NCBI RefSeq assembly: GCF_029360775.1
Contig: NZ_JARKMZ010000028.1
Coordinates: 248,001-312,000, forward strand
DNA: 64,000 bases
Direction of reading: 5' to 3'
Origin: Daejeonella sp. H1SJ63
GTDB taxonomy: Bacteria; Bacteroidota; Bacteroidia; Sphingobacteriales; Sphingobacteriaceae
Shown here: positions 7,574-16,320 of the stretch, one piece after another
How positions within the stretch are numbered: the stretch's first letter is position 1
Layout: each line of letters opens with the position of its first letter
Notes under the pieces: generated by a model
Told to the model about the DNA's origin: nothing
Seen by the model: only the letters and a program-made list of their open reading frames with translations
Database searches by the model: none
Translations under genes and position numbers: made by a program

Positions 7574-10552
7574 ATGAAAAGAAAATTACTAGCATTCTTA
7601 TTGCTGGGACTATTCGCTTTTACCAGCGTAATGGCTCAGAATAAGACAATTACTGGTAGAGTTGTAGGAGCCGACGACGGTCTCCCTCTTCCTGGTGTTT
7701 CTGTACGTATCAAAGGCGGTAGTGCAGGGACAACAACAGGTGCTGATGGAAATTATTCATTAAATGCACCGGCTAATGCCTCTGTTTTAACCTTTACTTA
7801 TATTGGTTATGTTACACAGGAAATTACAATTACTGCTAATAACAGAGTTGATGTACGATTGGTAAGTGATTCAAAACTACTATCCGAGGTTGTTGTTGTT
7901 GGATACGGAGAGCAGAGTAAAGCCTTAAGCACTCAATCTGTTTCTACAGTAAATGCGGAGGCATTCAAAAATGTCCCTATGACGAGCCCTCAGCAATTAT
8001 TGCAGGGACAGGCCGCGGGAGTTCAAATGACCAACTCTTCTGGTGTATTAGGGGCTGCATCTTCAATTCGCATCAGAGGTGCATCTTCAATTACTGGTGG
8101 CGGACAGCCTTTGTTTGTTGTCGACGGAGTGCCTTTAAATGACGGATCTTATTCATCAGCTCAGGGTGGAGGTTCAGGATTGAATCCTCTTCTAAATATC
8201 AATGCGAATGATATTGAATCTATGACAGTTCTAAAGGATGCCGCAGCAGTTGGGATTTATGGATCCAGAGGGTCAAATGGCGTTGTGCTTATAAAAACTA
8301 AAAGTGGTTCTTTGAATAAGAAGACTGCTGTCAATTTTGACTACTTTACTGGAGTATCAGAACCTACGAGCTTGTTGAAATACATGACTGCTGATGAGTT
8401 CAAGGGTTTCGTAAATGAATCAAGAACCGCAAGGGGCTTAGCTGCAGCAACTTTTCCTGCTACCAGTTTTGATTGGGTAGATGCAGTAGTTCAAACTGGA
8501 GTTACAAATTCTTACAATTTATCAGCCGCAGGCGGTGATGCCAAAACAAGATTCTTTGTTGGTGGAAACTATAATAAAGAAAGTGGTTTTACTATAGGAA
8601 ATGATCTGGCGAGATTGTCTGGCAGGTTTAATTTTGATCATAATATCTCCGATAATATTAAAGTAGGAGTTAACTATAACTTATCACGGGTAAACAGTGA
8701 TAGAATAGGTGTAGAGAATAATACGTTTGCTCCCCTAACATCATCTTATCTGCAATTACCTTATGTAACTCCTTATGATGCAAATGGAAATTTTGTAAAT
8801 ACCGGGTTTATACAAAACGTCCTGGCGATAGAAGCATTGAATACCAATAGCTTCAATTTACAGAGAAGTACAGGTAACGCATTTGCTGAATTCAGGATTT
8901 TTAAAGACTTTAAATTTAAAACCGATTTTGGAATTGATAATATTCAGACAGAGGGAAAAAGCCGAAGTGTTAATTTATTTGTACCCGGAGGAACAGGTTT
9001 TAAAGACAACCAAAAGGATTATAAATGGTTAGTGACAAATACGTTGAATTATAATAAAGTATTAAACAATCATACGTTTGGAGGATTACTGGGATACAGT
9101 TATGAAACTTCCCGTGATGATTATATGGCAGTTGGTGGCTCAGGATTTGCAAGTGATAAATTACCCAATGTAGGTTCGGCATCCACACCAACAACAACAT
9201 TCGCATCAGGAACGGAATGGGCTTTAGAGTCTCAATTTGCCAGGTTAAGCTATAACTTCAAAAACAAATATCTTTTTCAGGGTTTAGGAAGGCGCGATGG
9301 CTCATCCCGATTTGGACAGAATAAAAAATATGGACTATTTTATGCCCTTTCTGCCGGTTGGGTAGTTTCTGAGGAAAGCTTCTTAAAGGACTCGAAGGTT
9401 ATTGATTATTTAAAATTCACAGCTAGTTATGGTACATCAGGTAATGACCGGATAGGTAATTTTAGTTACCAGGAATTGTTTGGTGGAGGTGTAGGAGCTG
9501 ATTACAGTGGAAATGCCGGCTTAATTCCAACTCAGGTTCCAAATGCAGATCTTAGCTGGGAAGAAACAGCACAATTTGACGTAGGTGTAAATACTACCCT
9601 TTTCAACATATTTGATCTTGAAGCTAATTACTATACTAAAAAAACTAATAGGTTATTGTCAAACGTTCCTTATCCTTATACTACAGGTTATGCAAGTGCT
9701 ACGATTAACGTTGGTGAAATGAAGAATACCGGAGTTGATTTATTAGTTACTTCACGTAACATTAATAAAACTAATTTCAAATGGGCCACCTCATTAAATA
9801 TCGGATTTGTTAAAAATGAAATAATATCATTACCGGTAAATAAGGATCCTGAAGGCAGAGACTTTTTAGAAGGTTCTGCTGCTCAGAGAGCTATAGTAGG
9901 GGAGAGTTTGAACACTTTTTATTTAGTAAGATATAAAGGTATAAATCCTGCTACCGGTGATGCAGAATGGCTGACCAAGGATGGTACTGCAACTACTACC
10001 TATTCACCAAATAACCGTGTAGTGGTAGGTAGTGCAATTCCTGATTTTACAGGAGGTTTTACAAATAACCTGAGCTATAAAGGTGTTGACCTTAATGTGT
10101 TCTTTAATTTTGCTTACGGAAATAAAGTACTGATTGATGGTCTCCGGTTTACAGAAAATGTAAATACTGGTTCCTATAATAAGAGTACTGATCTGTTAAA
10201 TTACTGGAAGCAAGCTGGTGATAATTCATTTGCTCCAAGATTAAGCAGCCCTACAGCTGCTAATTTTCAACAGCTATCTACATTACAATTACAGGATGGG
10301 TCTTATTTGAGGCTGAAAACGGTAAGTTTAGGGTATACAATCCCAACAACTATAATTAATAGAAGTAAAATTTTAACAAGCGCCCGTATTTATGTTTTAG
10401 GTCAGAATTTAATTACTGTTAAAAATAAGGATTTCAGAGGTCCTGATCCGGAAGTTTCTGCAAATGGAGGTTCTAACCAAATATTAGGTCAATCCTTCTT
10501 TGCACTTCCCCAAGCCAGAACATTAACTTTTGGAATTAACCTAGGATTTTAA
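7574..10552 (+). CDS. SusC/RagA-family TonB-dependent outer membrane receptor
   Basis: Outer membrane channel that imports a glycan or other nutrient with energy from TonB. A signal peptide ending in SVMAQ is followed by a carboxypeptidase-regulatory-like domain (about residues 24-105), then the TonB-box-like VVVVGYG segment, the plug domain with the SusC signatures IRIRGASSI and PLFVVDGVP, and a long beta-barrel. It is 992 residues, typical for the family, and lacks an N-terminal STN domain, so it is unlikely to signal to an ECF anti-sigma factor. The SusD partner starts 18 bp later. No glycosidase lies in the operon, so the substrate is unknown. Confidence 0.95.
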   Translation: MKRKLLAFLLLGLFAFTSVMAQNKTITGRVVGADDGLPLPGVSVRIKGGSAGTTTGADGNYSLNAPANASVLTFTYIGYVTQEITITANNRVDVRLVSDSKLLSEVVVVGYGEQSKALSTQSVSTVNAEAFKNVPMTSPQQLLQGQAAGVQMTNSSGVLGAASSIRIRGASSITGGGQPLFVVDGVPLNDGSYSSAQGGGSGLNPLLNINANDIESMTVLKDAAAVGIYGSRGSNGVVLIKTKSGSLNKKTAVNFDYFTGVSEPTSLLKYMTADEFKGFVNESRTARGLAAATFPATSFDWVDAVVQTGVTNSYNLSAAGGDAKTRFFVGGNYNKESGFTIGNDLARLSGRFNFDHNISDNIKVGVNYNLSRVNSDRIGVENNTFAPLTSSYLQLPYVTPYDANGNFVNTGFIQNVLAIEALNTNSFNLQRSTGNAFAEFRIFKDFKFKTDFGIDNIQTEGKSRSVNLFVPGGTGFKDNQKDYKWLVTNTLNYNKVLNNHTFGGLLGYSYETSRDDYMAVGGSGFASDKLPNVGSASTPTTTFASGTEWALESQFARLSYNFKNKYLFQGLGRRDGSSRFGQNKKYGLFYALSAGWVVSEESFLKDSKVIDYLKFTASYGTSGNDRIGNFSYQELFGGGVGADYSGNAGLIPTQVPNADLSWEETAQFDVGVNTTLFNIFDLEANYYTKKTNRLLSNVPYPYTTGYASATINVGEMKNTGVDLLVTSRNINKTNFKWATSLNIGFVKNEIISLPVNKDPEGRDFLEGSAAQRAIVGESLNTFYLVRYKGINPATGDAEWLTKDGTATTTYSPNNRVVVGSAIPDFTGGFTNNLSYKGVDLNVFFNFAYGNKVLIDGLRFTENVNTGSYNKSTDLLNYWKQAGDNSFAPRLSSPTAANFQQLSTLQLQDGSYLRLKTVSLGYTIPTTIINRSKILTSARIYVLGQNLITVKNKDFRGPDPEVSANGGSNQILGQSFFALPQARTLTFGINLGF

Positions 10553-10570
10553 GAACAGAAAAATAAAGAG

Positions 10571-12004
10571 ATGAAAAATAAATTATTTATTTACTCAATT
10601 ACGGGAGCCCTGTTATTCAGTTTTGCTTCCTGTGAAAAAAAGCTGGATTTACAGCCCGAGCAAAGCTTGTCTGCTGACGTGGCTTTTAATTCTAAAGAGA
10701 CAGCTACAAGTGCCTTGTTAGGTGTTTATAGTTCGCTTCAGACACTTGAAGTTTTTGGCTCACAGCCACAGATTGTTGCTGATTATCAGGCGGATAACGT
10801 TTTATTTGTTGGATCTTTTCCTACTTTACAAGAAATAACAAATTATAATGTGATATCTTCTAATCAAACCATTGAAACTATCTGGCAATCGCATTACCGG
10901 GCTATATTAAGGGCAAATAAAATTATTGCCAAAGTCCCTCAAGTGGTAGATGCATCTTATACAGATGCCCAGAAAAAGCAAGCTGTAGCTGAAGCCAAAT
11001 TTTTACGTGCATTAACGTATTTTCAATTGTCAAATTTGTTTTCACAGCCATTTCAGGTTTCCAATGGATCAAATCTTTCAGTTCCTTTGGTATTGGAATC
11101 ATTTGAAGGTGAAATTTCATTTCCAGCCCGTGCAACACTAAATGATGTCCAAAATCAGATCAAAAAAGATTTAACAGAAGCTATTGTTGATCTTCCAGCT
11201 TCTTACAGTTTAGCAGCTGATACACGAGGTCGTGCAACAAAAGGTGCTGCACAAGCTTTATTATCCCGGCTGCACCTTTATAGAAATGATTGGGCTAACG
11301 CTGAAACTTTGGCAAGGCAGGTTTTGGCTTCTCCTTTATATGTTTTGGCGGCAAACTATGCTTTTTACGATGCCAATACACCAGAAGATGTATTTTCAAT
11401 TCAAAACTCAGCAACTGATAATGGAAGAACCGGTGCCGGTGGATGGGCAAGTTATTACCAGCCTGCTGCAAAAGGAGGCAGGGGTGATGCACCTTTTTCA
11501 GCAGCTTTAGTGGCTGCATATAATGAAGAACCAGGAGATAAGCGGTTTACCTCTTTAAATGCTATGGGATCTGCTGCAGATGGTATCGCCAGACCATTCA
11601 CTTTGAAATTCCCGGATGCAATTAATAATACAGACAATTCACCTGTTATACGAACAACTGAGGTAGTTTTAAATTTAGCAGAAGCTATAGCCGAACAAAA
11701 GGGTATTAATATGGAATCTATTGATTTGATCAATAAACTTAGGGCGAGAGCCGGCCTTCCAAGCTGGACATTAGTAACATTTTTAACTAAAGCAGCATTT
11801 ATTGATGCTATTTTAAATGAAAGAAGAAAAGAGTTAGCTTTTGAAGGTCATAGAAGAATGGATTTGCTAAGAAAAGGTAAACCACTAAGAACTACAGGAC
11901 CTGAAGCTTCTAAAGCGACATTTGGAGGTAACCTTACCATATTACCTATTCCATTTCGTGAAATTGACCAGAATAAATTGTTAGTACAAAATCCAGGATA
12001 TTGA
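10571..12004 (+). CDS. SusD/RagB-family nutrient-binding outer membrane lipoprotein
   Basis: Surface lipoprotein that closes over the SusC channel and binds substrate. A lipoprotein signal ends at FSFASCEKK, with Cys21 as the likely lipid attachment. The SusD fold is supported by the helical TPR-like stretch with AEAKFLRALTYFQL and by the C-terminal LNERRKELAFEGHRRMDLLR block typical of RagB/SusD. It has 477 residues. It is co-transcribed with the SusC gene and ended by a strong hairpin. Confidence 0.95.
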   Translation: MKNKLFIYSITGALLFSFASCEKKLDLQPEQSLSADVAFNSKETATSALLGVYSSLQTLEVFGSQPQIVADYQADNVLFVGSFPTLQEITNYNVISSNQTIETIWQSHYRAILRANKIIAKVPQVVDASYTDAQKKQAVAEAKFLRALTYFQLSNLFSQPFQVSNGSNLSVPLVLESFEGEISFPARATLNDVQNQIKKDLTEAIVDLPASYSLAADTRGRATKGAAQALLSRLHLYRNDWANAETLARQVLASPLYVLAANYAFYDANTPEDVFSIQNSATDNGRTGAGGWASYYQPAAKGGRGDAPFSAALVAAYNEEPGDKRFTSLNAMGSAADGIARPFTLKFPDAINNTDNSPVIRTTEVVLNLAEAIAEQKGINMESIDLINKLRARAGLPSWTLVTFLTKAAFIDAILNERRKELAFEGHRRMDLLRKGKPLRTTGPEASKATFGGNLTILPIPFREIDQNKLLVQNPGY

Positions 12005-12073
12005 GTTAAAATCAATGAATCCTGATAGATAATACAATCTGGATTTCGGAATCGGGATTATAAATTTTTCATA

Positions 12074-12111
12074 AAGAGAGGCTGATCATGATTTATGATA
12101 CAGCCTCTCTT
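12074..12111. terminator. Bidirectional terminator between the SusD gene and bioD
   Basis: A perfect 11-bp stem AAGAGAGGCTG / CAGCCTCTCTT (12074-12084 and 12101-12111), extended inward by ATCAT/ATGAT with a one-base bulge. It lies between convergent genes. T-rich sequence follows on the minus-strand side. Confidence 0.75.
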
Positions 12112-12141
12112 ACTTAATCAATCCTACAGCTCATATAGAGG

Positions 12142-12762
12142 TTAGCCAATTTCAGTAATTAGTTGTGCGGCAAATTTGCTGATCACATTTTTATCCATCT
12201 TTTCAAATAAAGGGAAATGCATAATCTTTGTGTTTAGATGCTTTGATATTATCTCTTCTGAACTTTTATCCTGCCTGCCACAAAATATAATCCTGCTAAG
12301 ATTTATATTTCTTGATTTAAGTATCTCTCCGGATAATAAGGTATGATTTATGCTTCCCAGATAGTTTTGTGATACAAGAAATACTTCTGCATCCAGCTTT
12401 TGGATCAGATCGATCATCAGGTCCTTTTCATTTAAAGGCACCATTAATCCGCCTGCCCCTTCGATGATCAGCTGATTATCTGTTTCAGGAAGGATAAAAG
12501 ATGACAGTTCAATGCGTATCCCATCCAAAGCTGCTGATTTATGCGGTGAGAAGGGCTGTGTAAGACGATATATCTCGGGGTGAAAGATTGATTGTTTATT
12601 GGATACAAGGCTTCTTACGAGAGCCGTATCGCTGTTTCCGAGATCCCCTGATTGAATGGGTTTCCAGTAGTCGGCTTTAAATTTTTCAACCAAAATAGCT
12701 GATACAATGGTTTTTCCTACCCCTGTACCTATGCCTGTGATAAAAATCGGTCGCTTTCTCAA
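12142..12762 (-). CDS. bioD: Dethiobiotin synthetase
   Basis: ATP-dependent carboxylation and ring closure of 7,8-diaminopelargonic acid to dethiobiotin, the penultimate step of biotin synthesis. The N-terminal P-loop reads GIGTGVGKT (about residues 10-18), and GAGGLMVPL, a second signature of BioD, is near residue 103. It is 206 residues, slightly short but usual for Bacteroidota. It overlaps the end of bioF by 4 bp, so translation is likely coupled. Confidence 0.93.
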   Translation of the reverse strand: MRKRPIFITGIGTGVGKTIVSAILVEKFKADYWKPIQSGDLGNSDTALVRSLVSNKQSIFHPEIYRLTQPFSPHKSAALDGIRIELSSFILPETDNQLIIEGAGGLMVPLNEKDLMIDLIQKLDAEVFLVSQNYLGSINHTLLSGEILKSRNINLSRIIFCGRQDKSSEEIISKHLNTKIMHFPLFEKMDKNVISKFAAQLITEIG

Positions 12763-13880
12763 AGTATGCGGTTTAAAAGTTCACAAAGGCTTTTTATTTC
12801 CTCCATAGAATTATGATTATGAAGGCAGATCCTGAGGCGTTCTGATCCTTGTGCAACACTCGGACTAAGTATTGCCCTTACATCGAATCCTGCAAGCTGT
12901 ATGGTTTCTGCCTTTTCTGTGGCTCTGCTGTTTCCGGGAATAATAATGATCTGTATCGCAGATCTGCCTGGCAGAAGCCGGATCCCGGGTTTGATAAGTT
13001 GTCTGAAATAGTGTATTCTCTGGTGTATACCTGACTGATGATCCCGGCTTTTAAGATAGGTGTAGGCAGCCTTTACGGCCAGGTGACTCAGAAAGGGAGC
13101 TGCTGTGGTATAAATAAACGCCCTTGAGAAATTGATCAGGTAGGAGCGTAGCTGCCTGCTTCCTAAAACTACTGCACCATGTGTTCCCAGTGCTTTGCCA
13201 AAAGTGATGACTCTGGCAAATATCTTGTCTGATAATCCCGATTCTTCAATCAGGCCACGGCCATTTTCCCCGAAAACTCCTGTGGCATGGGCTTCATCGA
13301 CGATGAGTGCTGCCTTATATTTTTGGGCAAGATCGGCTATCTGCTGTAATGGAGCTTCATCGCCGTCCATAGAGTAAAGGCTTTCAACTGCTATGAATAT
13401 TCTGCCTCTGGCAATTCTTAGCTTTTGCTCAAGATTTTCTATATCATTATGCCTGAAAACATATCGTTGTGCATGGCTAAGACGAATTCCGTCTATAATG
13501 GAGGCATGTATATATTCGTCGGAGATTATGGTATCACCTCTTTGCGGTAAACATGAGAATAATCCAATATTTGCGTCATAGCCGGAGTTATACATTAATG
13601 CAGCCTCCGACTGATGGAAATCAGCGATTTCCTCTTCAAGTCTTTCTGTGAAACTGTCATTACCTGCCAGCAGTCTTGAGCCCGAAGATCCTAACCTGAA
13701 ATCGGGGTATTTCCCAAGCTCTGAAAGAAATAATTGCCTCAATTCTTCAGATCTGGCAAATCCCAGATAATCATTTGAACAAAAGTCGATTTTGGAATTT
13801 TCAGATTTTAAACTGCGCAGAGAATGGTTCAGCTTCCGCTTTTCCAGACTTTCAGAAATAAAATAATTGATCTCTTCCAA
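12759..13880 (-). CDS. bioF: 8-amino-7-oxononanoate synthase
   Basis: PLP enzyme that condenses pimeloyl-ACP/CoA with alanine, the first committed ring-precursor step of biotin synthesis. Signatures are CSNDYLGF at the start of the core, LGSSGSRLLAGN, VDEAHATGVFG (Asp and His that bind PLP), and TFGKALGTHG with the Schiff-base Lys. The length is 373 residues, typical of BioF and shorter than KBL or ALAS. It heads the bioF-bioD operon; bioA and bioB are not in the window. A strong terminator of the upstream gene lies just before it, so it needs its own promoter, which I could not recognise. Confidence 0.9.
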   Translation of the reverse strand: MEEINYFISESLEKRKLNHSLRSLKSENSKIDFCSNDYLGFARSEELRQLFLSELGKYPDFRLGSSGSRLLAGNDSFTERLEEEIADFHQSEAALMYNSGYDANIGLFSCLPQRGDTIISDEYIHASIIDGIRLSHAQRYVFRHNDIENLEQKLRIARGRIFIAVESLYSMDGDEAPLQQIADLAQKYKAALIVDEAHATGVFGENGRGLIEESGLSDKIFARVITFGKALGTHGAVVLGSRQLRSYLINFSRAFIYTTAAPFLSHLAVKAAYTYLKSRDHQSGIHQRIHYFRQLIKPGIRLLPGRSAIQIIIIPGNSRATEKAETIQLAGFDVRAILSPSVAQGSERLRICLHNHNSMEEIKSLCELLNRIL

Positions 13881-13897
13881 AATATTTTTTGTTAAAA

Positions 13898-13933
13898 ATA
13901 AGAAAAGCGGCTGTTATAGGCCGCTTTTCTTAT
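13898..13933 (-). terminator. Rho-independent terminator of the Spy-like gene
   Basis: A perfect 14-bp stem with arms at 13898-13911 and 13920-13933, an 8-base loop and GC-rich core AGCGGC/GCCGCT. On the minus strand it is followed by TTTTTAAC. It ends the gene at 13948-14385 and isolates bioF from it. Confidence 0.88.
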
Positions 13934-13947
13934 CAATCTGATTTAGA

Positions 13948-14385
13948 TTATTGATTTTTTCTTTTCTCCATCATTTGCTGATGATGTTGCTGCATTCTTT
14001 CTTTTTGCTTCTCTCTCGCTTCATTGAGTATTTTTTGCTGCTCTTCAGTAAGGATTTTATTAAGCTGTTTATTGTGTTCTTCCATCATTTCACGACCCTT
14101 TCCCATCTGCTCTTTTCTTATTTTTTCTTGTGATTGACGCATTTTATCCATTTTTATGGCACGTTCCAGATTGAGTGCATAGATCTTTTCTTTTTGCTCT
14201 GCAGTTAGATTTAATCTTTTCTCCATCGCATCAGTCATCATTTTAGCACGTTCTTCAGGAGATTTCATTTCCCCTTTCCCCATCATCATTCCTGTACCCG
14301 GTCTGCCTTTATGCAGAGTATCCTGTGAATAAGCCGCACCGGTTAATCCAATCAGCAGTGCAGCAGTCATAAATAAATTCTTCAT
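13948..14385 (-). CDS. Periplasmic Spy/CpxP-like protein (DUF4890-type)
   Basis: A 145-residue exported protein. The signal peptide ends near GAAYSQD. The mature part is very rich in Met, Lys, Gln and Glu and predicted helical, and contains two LTxxQ motifs, LTAEQ and LTEEQ, which mark the Spy/CpxP family of periplasmic stress chaperone-like proteins; related Bacteroidota proteins are filed as DUF4890. The C terminus is a His/Gln/Met-rich tail (MQQHHQQMM) that might bind metal. Function is inferred only. It is a single-gene unit with its own terminator. Confidence 0.75.
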   Translation of the reverse strand: MKNLFMTAALLIGLTGAAYSQDTLHKGRPGTGMMMGKGEMKSPEERAKMMTDAMEKRLNLTAEQKEKIYALNLERAIKMDKMRQSQEKIRKEQMGKGREMMEEHNKQLNKILTEEQQKILNEAREKQKERMQQHHQQMMEKRKNQ

Positions 14386-14457
14386 ATCTGTATTGTTTAT
14401 TTTTACTGATAGATAGTTTTATTTGAATAAGGTTTAAATCTGATCTGTTAAAATGTG

Positions 14458-15234
14458 TTAAGATTTATTTCTGTCGAGGTTAGAGATAGATTTTTGCATT
14501 TGAGATACCATGTGTGTCAGCGTTTCGAGAGTTGGTTCAGGTGCAGGTTCCGGAAAACTGGTACTGATGTATGCCTTTGCTTTCCATATTTCCAGCACAT
14601 CTTCACCGGGTATAGTGTAGGCTTCGTACACCGGATTGTCTGAGATCAGTTTTAAAGATTTATTTTCCCTGAATCTGTTACCTATGCGTTTATAGACAAT
14701 GCCATCATTCTTACTGATTACCACATAGGTCTCTCCGGGCTTCAGATCATTCCAGTTACTGAGATACTCTCCAACAACAACTGTCCCTGACTGAAGAGGA
14801 AGCATGGAGTCACCTTTTATTTCAAATGCCCGGTAAGTCCCCTGACGAAACATCGGCAGGTGAAATTTGGGGAGTTCAGATATGTATTCCGGATCGCCAT
14901 ACCCATTGAGGTATCCTGCACTTGCTTTGACCGGAACAAGTTCTATATTTTCCCGATCCTGACTATCTACAGATATACTGAGTACACGGATATTGGCCGG
15001 ATCGCCTTTAGGCTTTGGTTTCCATCTGTCATCGATTCTTTCGTTGACAAGTTCATCCATAGAAAGCTCATAAAACTCTGCAAATTTCTTTAGCAATTCG
15101 TACTTCGGTTCTGCGCGATCCTCTTCATATGCTCCAACCAGTGAGCGTTTGATCTCAAGGCTGTCTGCGAATTGCTGTTGGGTAAGTCCTTTTTTCTTGC
15201 GGAGGTACTTCAGGTTGGAAGAAATGTTTGACAT
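14458..15234 (-). CDS. XRE-type repressor with S24 self-cleavage domain
   Basis: A LexA/CI-like regulator. Residues 7-60 form a Cro/CI helix-turn-helix (KKGLTQQQFADSLEI, then SLVGAYEEDRAEP). Residues 100-230 form an S24 peptidase domain with catalytic Ser143 in GDSMLP, Lys182 in VYKRIG, and a candidate Ala106-Gly107 cleavage bond in KASAGYLN. Such proteins self-cleave when stimulated, for example by RecA filaments, and release their operators. It is divergent from a GIY-YIG-like gene, and the 94-bp gap holds two similar 17-bp palindromes, so autoregulation and control of the neighbour are likely. Standalone S24 regulators of this kind are common in Bacteroidota; no phage genes are nearby. Confidence 0.87.
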   Translation of the reverse strand: MSNISSNLKYLRKKKGLTQQQFADSLEIKRSLVGAYEEDRAEPKYELLKKFAEFYELSMDELVNERIDDRWKPKPKGDPANIRVLSISVDSQDRENIELVPVKASAGYLNGYGDPEYISELPKFHLPMFRQGTYRAFEIKGDSMLPLQSGTVVVGEYLSNWNDLKPGETYVVISKNDGIVYKRIGNRFRENKSLKLISDNPVYEAYTIPGEDVLEIWKAKAYISTSFPEPAPEPTLETLTHMVSQMQKSISNLDRNKS

Positions 15235-15241
15235 TTTAAAA

Positions 15242-15249
15242 TAAATTTG
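15242..15249 (+). promoter_or_regulatory. -7 promoter box (TAAATTTG) facing the GIY-YIG-like gene
   Basis: An exact TAnnTTTG match on the plus strand, with two repressor-like palindromes immediately downstream, so a bound repressor would block transcription. Confidence 0.4.
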
Positions 15250-15253
15250 GAAA

Positions 15254-15293
15254 TACTAAAATTGTTAGTAAATTTATGCTCATAAAATTAGCA
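15254..15293. promoter_or_regulatory. Paired operators, probably for the S24 repressor
   Basis: Two 17-bp imperfect palindromes share the pattern TRCTMA-N5-TTAGYA: TACTAA-aattg-TTAGTA at 15254-15270 and TGCTCA-taaaa-TTAGCA at 15277-15293. Their centres are 23 bp apart, about two helical turns. They sit in the divergent gap between the S24 repressor and the GIY-YIG-like gene. Confidence 0.6.
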
Positions 15294-15328
15294 ATTATTT
15301 ACAGAACAAACAATTTATTTTTTAATAT

Positions 15329-15703
15329 ATGCCGATCCTAATTAAACCAGCCATGAAGACCAAGAAATTTGTTTATTTAGTTACAGACAGAAACAGAAGC
15401 TGTATACATGTAGGTATGAGTACTGACCTGATGAAAACCATGAGTTTTTACAGGCAGATGCCTAATTTATTTTTTGATGCCGGACAACAGCTGACCCGAC
15501 TGGTTTATTTTGAGGAGCTAAATTCAGAGAGTTCTGCCTTAGAGCGTTTTAATCTGATTAGTAAGTTTACACGTATCCAGAAAGACAGAATGGTCAGGTC
15601 TGTAAATCCTGACTGGATAGATCTGACCATTGGACTGGATTTTGAGCAAATTCTAATTTCAGGAATGAAACCGGTACACATGCCGGTAAGTACTTTGTCC
15701 TGA
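15329..15703 (+). CDS. Degenerate GIY-YIG-like endonuclease-fold protein
   Basis: A 124-residue protein resembling the UvrC-type GIY-YIG fold of small Bacteroidota proteins. VYLVTDRN replaces the first GIY-like strand, HVGMS replaces YIG, and YFEELNSESSALERFNLISKFTR resembles the family's YYE-x-E helix region, followed by VNPDWIDL at the usual end. The canonical tyrosines are partly lost, so nuclease activity is uncertain. The start at 15329 is the first ATG; a second ATG at 15353 (MKTKKFVYLV) fits the fold better. It is divergent from the S24 repressor and may belong to a damage-induced response. Confidence 0.6.
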   Translation: MPILIKPAMKTKKFVYLVTDRNRSCIHVGMSTDLMKTMSFYRQMPNLFFDAGQQLTRLVYFEELNSESSALERFNLISKFTRIQKDRMVRSVNPDWIDLTIGLDFEQILISGMKPVHMPVSTLS

Positions 15704-16192
15704 TTATTTTTTTATGAATTTCAGGGCAGCTGAGTTCATGCAATAACGTTTTCCGCCTTTATCCTTTGGGCCGTCATCAAAAACGTGCCCCAGATGAAGT
15801 CCGGTTTTTGTTTCTATGACTTCATCGCGAATCATTCCATGGCTATTGTCGGTTACTACTGTGATTACTCCTGATTTAATAGCCTTTGTAAAGCTCGGCC
15901 ATCCACTGCCTGAGTCATATTTATCATCTGAACTGAATAATGGTTCGCCTGTTGCTGCACTAACATAAATACCTTTAGCATAGTGTTTATCGTAAGGGTT
16001 TTTGAATGGCGGTTCTGTTCCACGCTTTACCATAACCTCAAAAGTCATCGGACTCATAATTTTTTTCCATTCAGCTTCTGATTTCTGGATAGGGAATGTT
16101 GCAGTATTTTCTTTGCTTTTACTTTTGTTCTGTGCGCAGCTTGTACATGTAATGAACAATACCAGACCTGCAATGCTTAATAGTGCTTTCAT
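15704..16192 (-). CDS. msrB: Peptide-methionine (R)-S-oxide reductase, exported lipoprotein form
   Basis: It reduces methionine-R-sulfoxide in proteins, here probably in the periplasm, because the N terminus is a lipoprotein-type signal (LFITCTSCAQN). Family signatures are SGSGWPSF (about residues 94-101), GLHLGHVFDDGP (131-142) and the catalytic Cys151 in RYCMNSAAL. Both CxxC pairs that usually bind zinc are absent: the first site reads VSAATGEP and the second VIETKTGLHLGHV. It is therefore a metal-free MsrB variant. The stop codon directly abuts the convergent GIY-YIG-like gene. Confidence 0.93.
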   Translation of the reverse strand: MKALLSIAGLVLFITCTSCAQNKSKSKENTATFPIQKSEAEWKKIMSPMTFEVMVKRGTEPPFKNPYDKHYAKGIYVSAATGEPLFSSDDKYDSGSGWPSFTKAIKSGVITVVTDNSHGMIRDEVIETKTGLHLGHVFDDGPKDKGGKRYCMNSAALKFIKK

Positions 16193-16283
16193 AATATTTT
16201 AATATGTAGAACTAGTCGAATAAACGTTAATTCATATGATCTAATCTATTGAATTACGAATTTTAAGTGAATAAAGTTTTTTC

Positions 16284-16319
16284 AACAAAAAAAGCGATCA
16301 TTTGATCGCTTTTTTTGTT
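16284..16319 (-). terminator. Rho-independent terminator of the peptidase/propeller gene
   Basis: A perfect 17-bp stem with arms at 16284-16300 and 16303-16319; the core is AGCGATCA/TGATCGCT with A and T tracts. On the minus strand a run of seven T lies in the descending arm. It follows the stop codon at 16321 directly. Confidence 0.9.
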
Positions 16320-16320
16320 C

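Noticed and set aside
7574-12004. The SusC/SusD pair and the GH20 gene as one polysaccharide utilisation locus.
   Set aside because: The GH20 gene is about 25 kb away with its own promoter and many unrelated genes between.
14458-15703. A prophage boundary suggested by the S24 repressor.
   Set aside because: No integrase, structural or lysis genes occur nearby, and both flanks are ordinary chromosomal genes.
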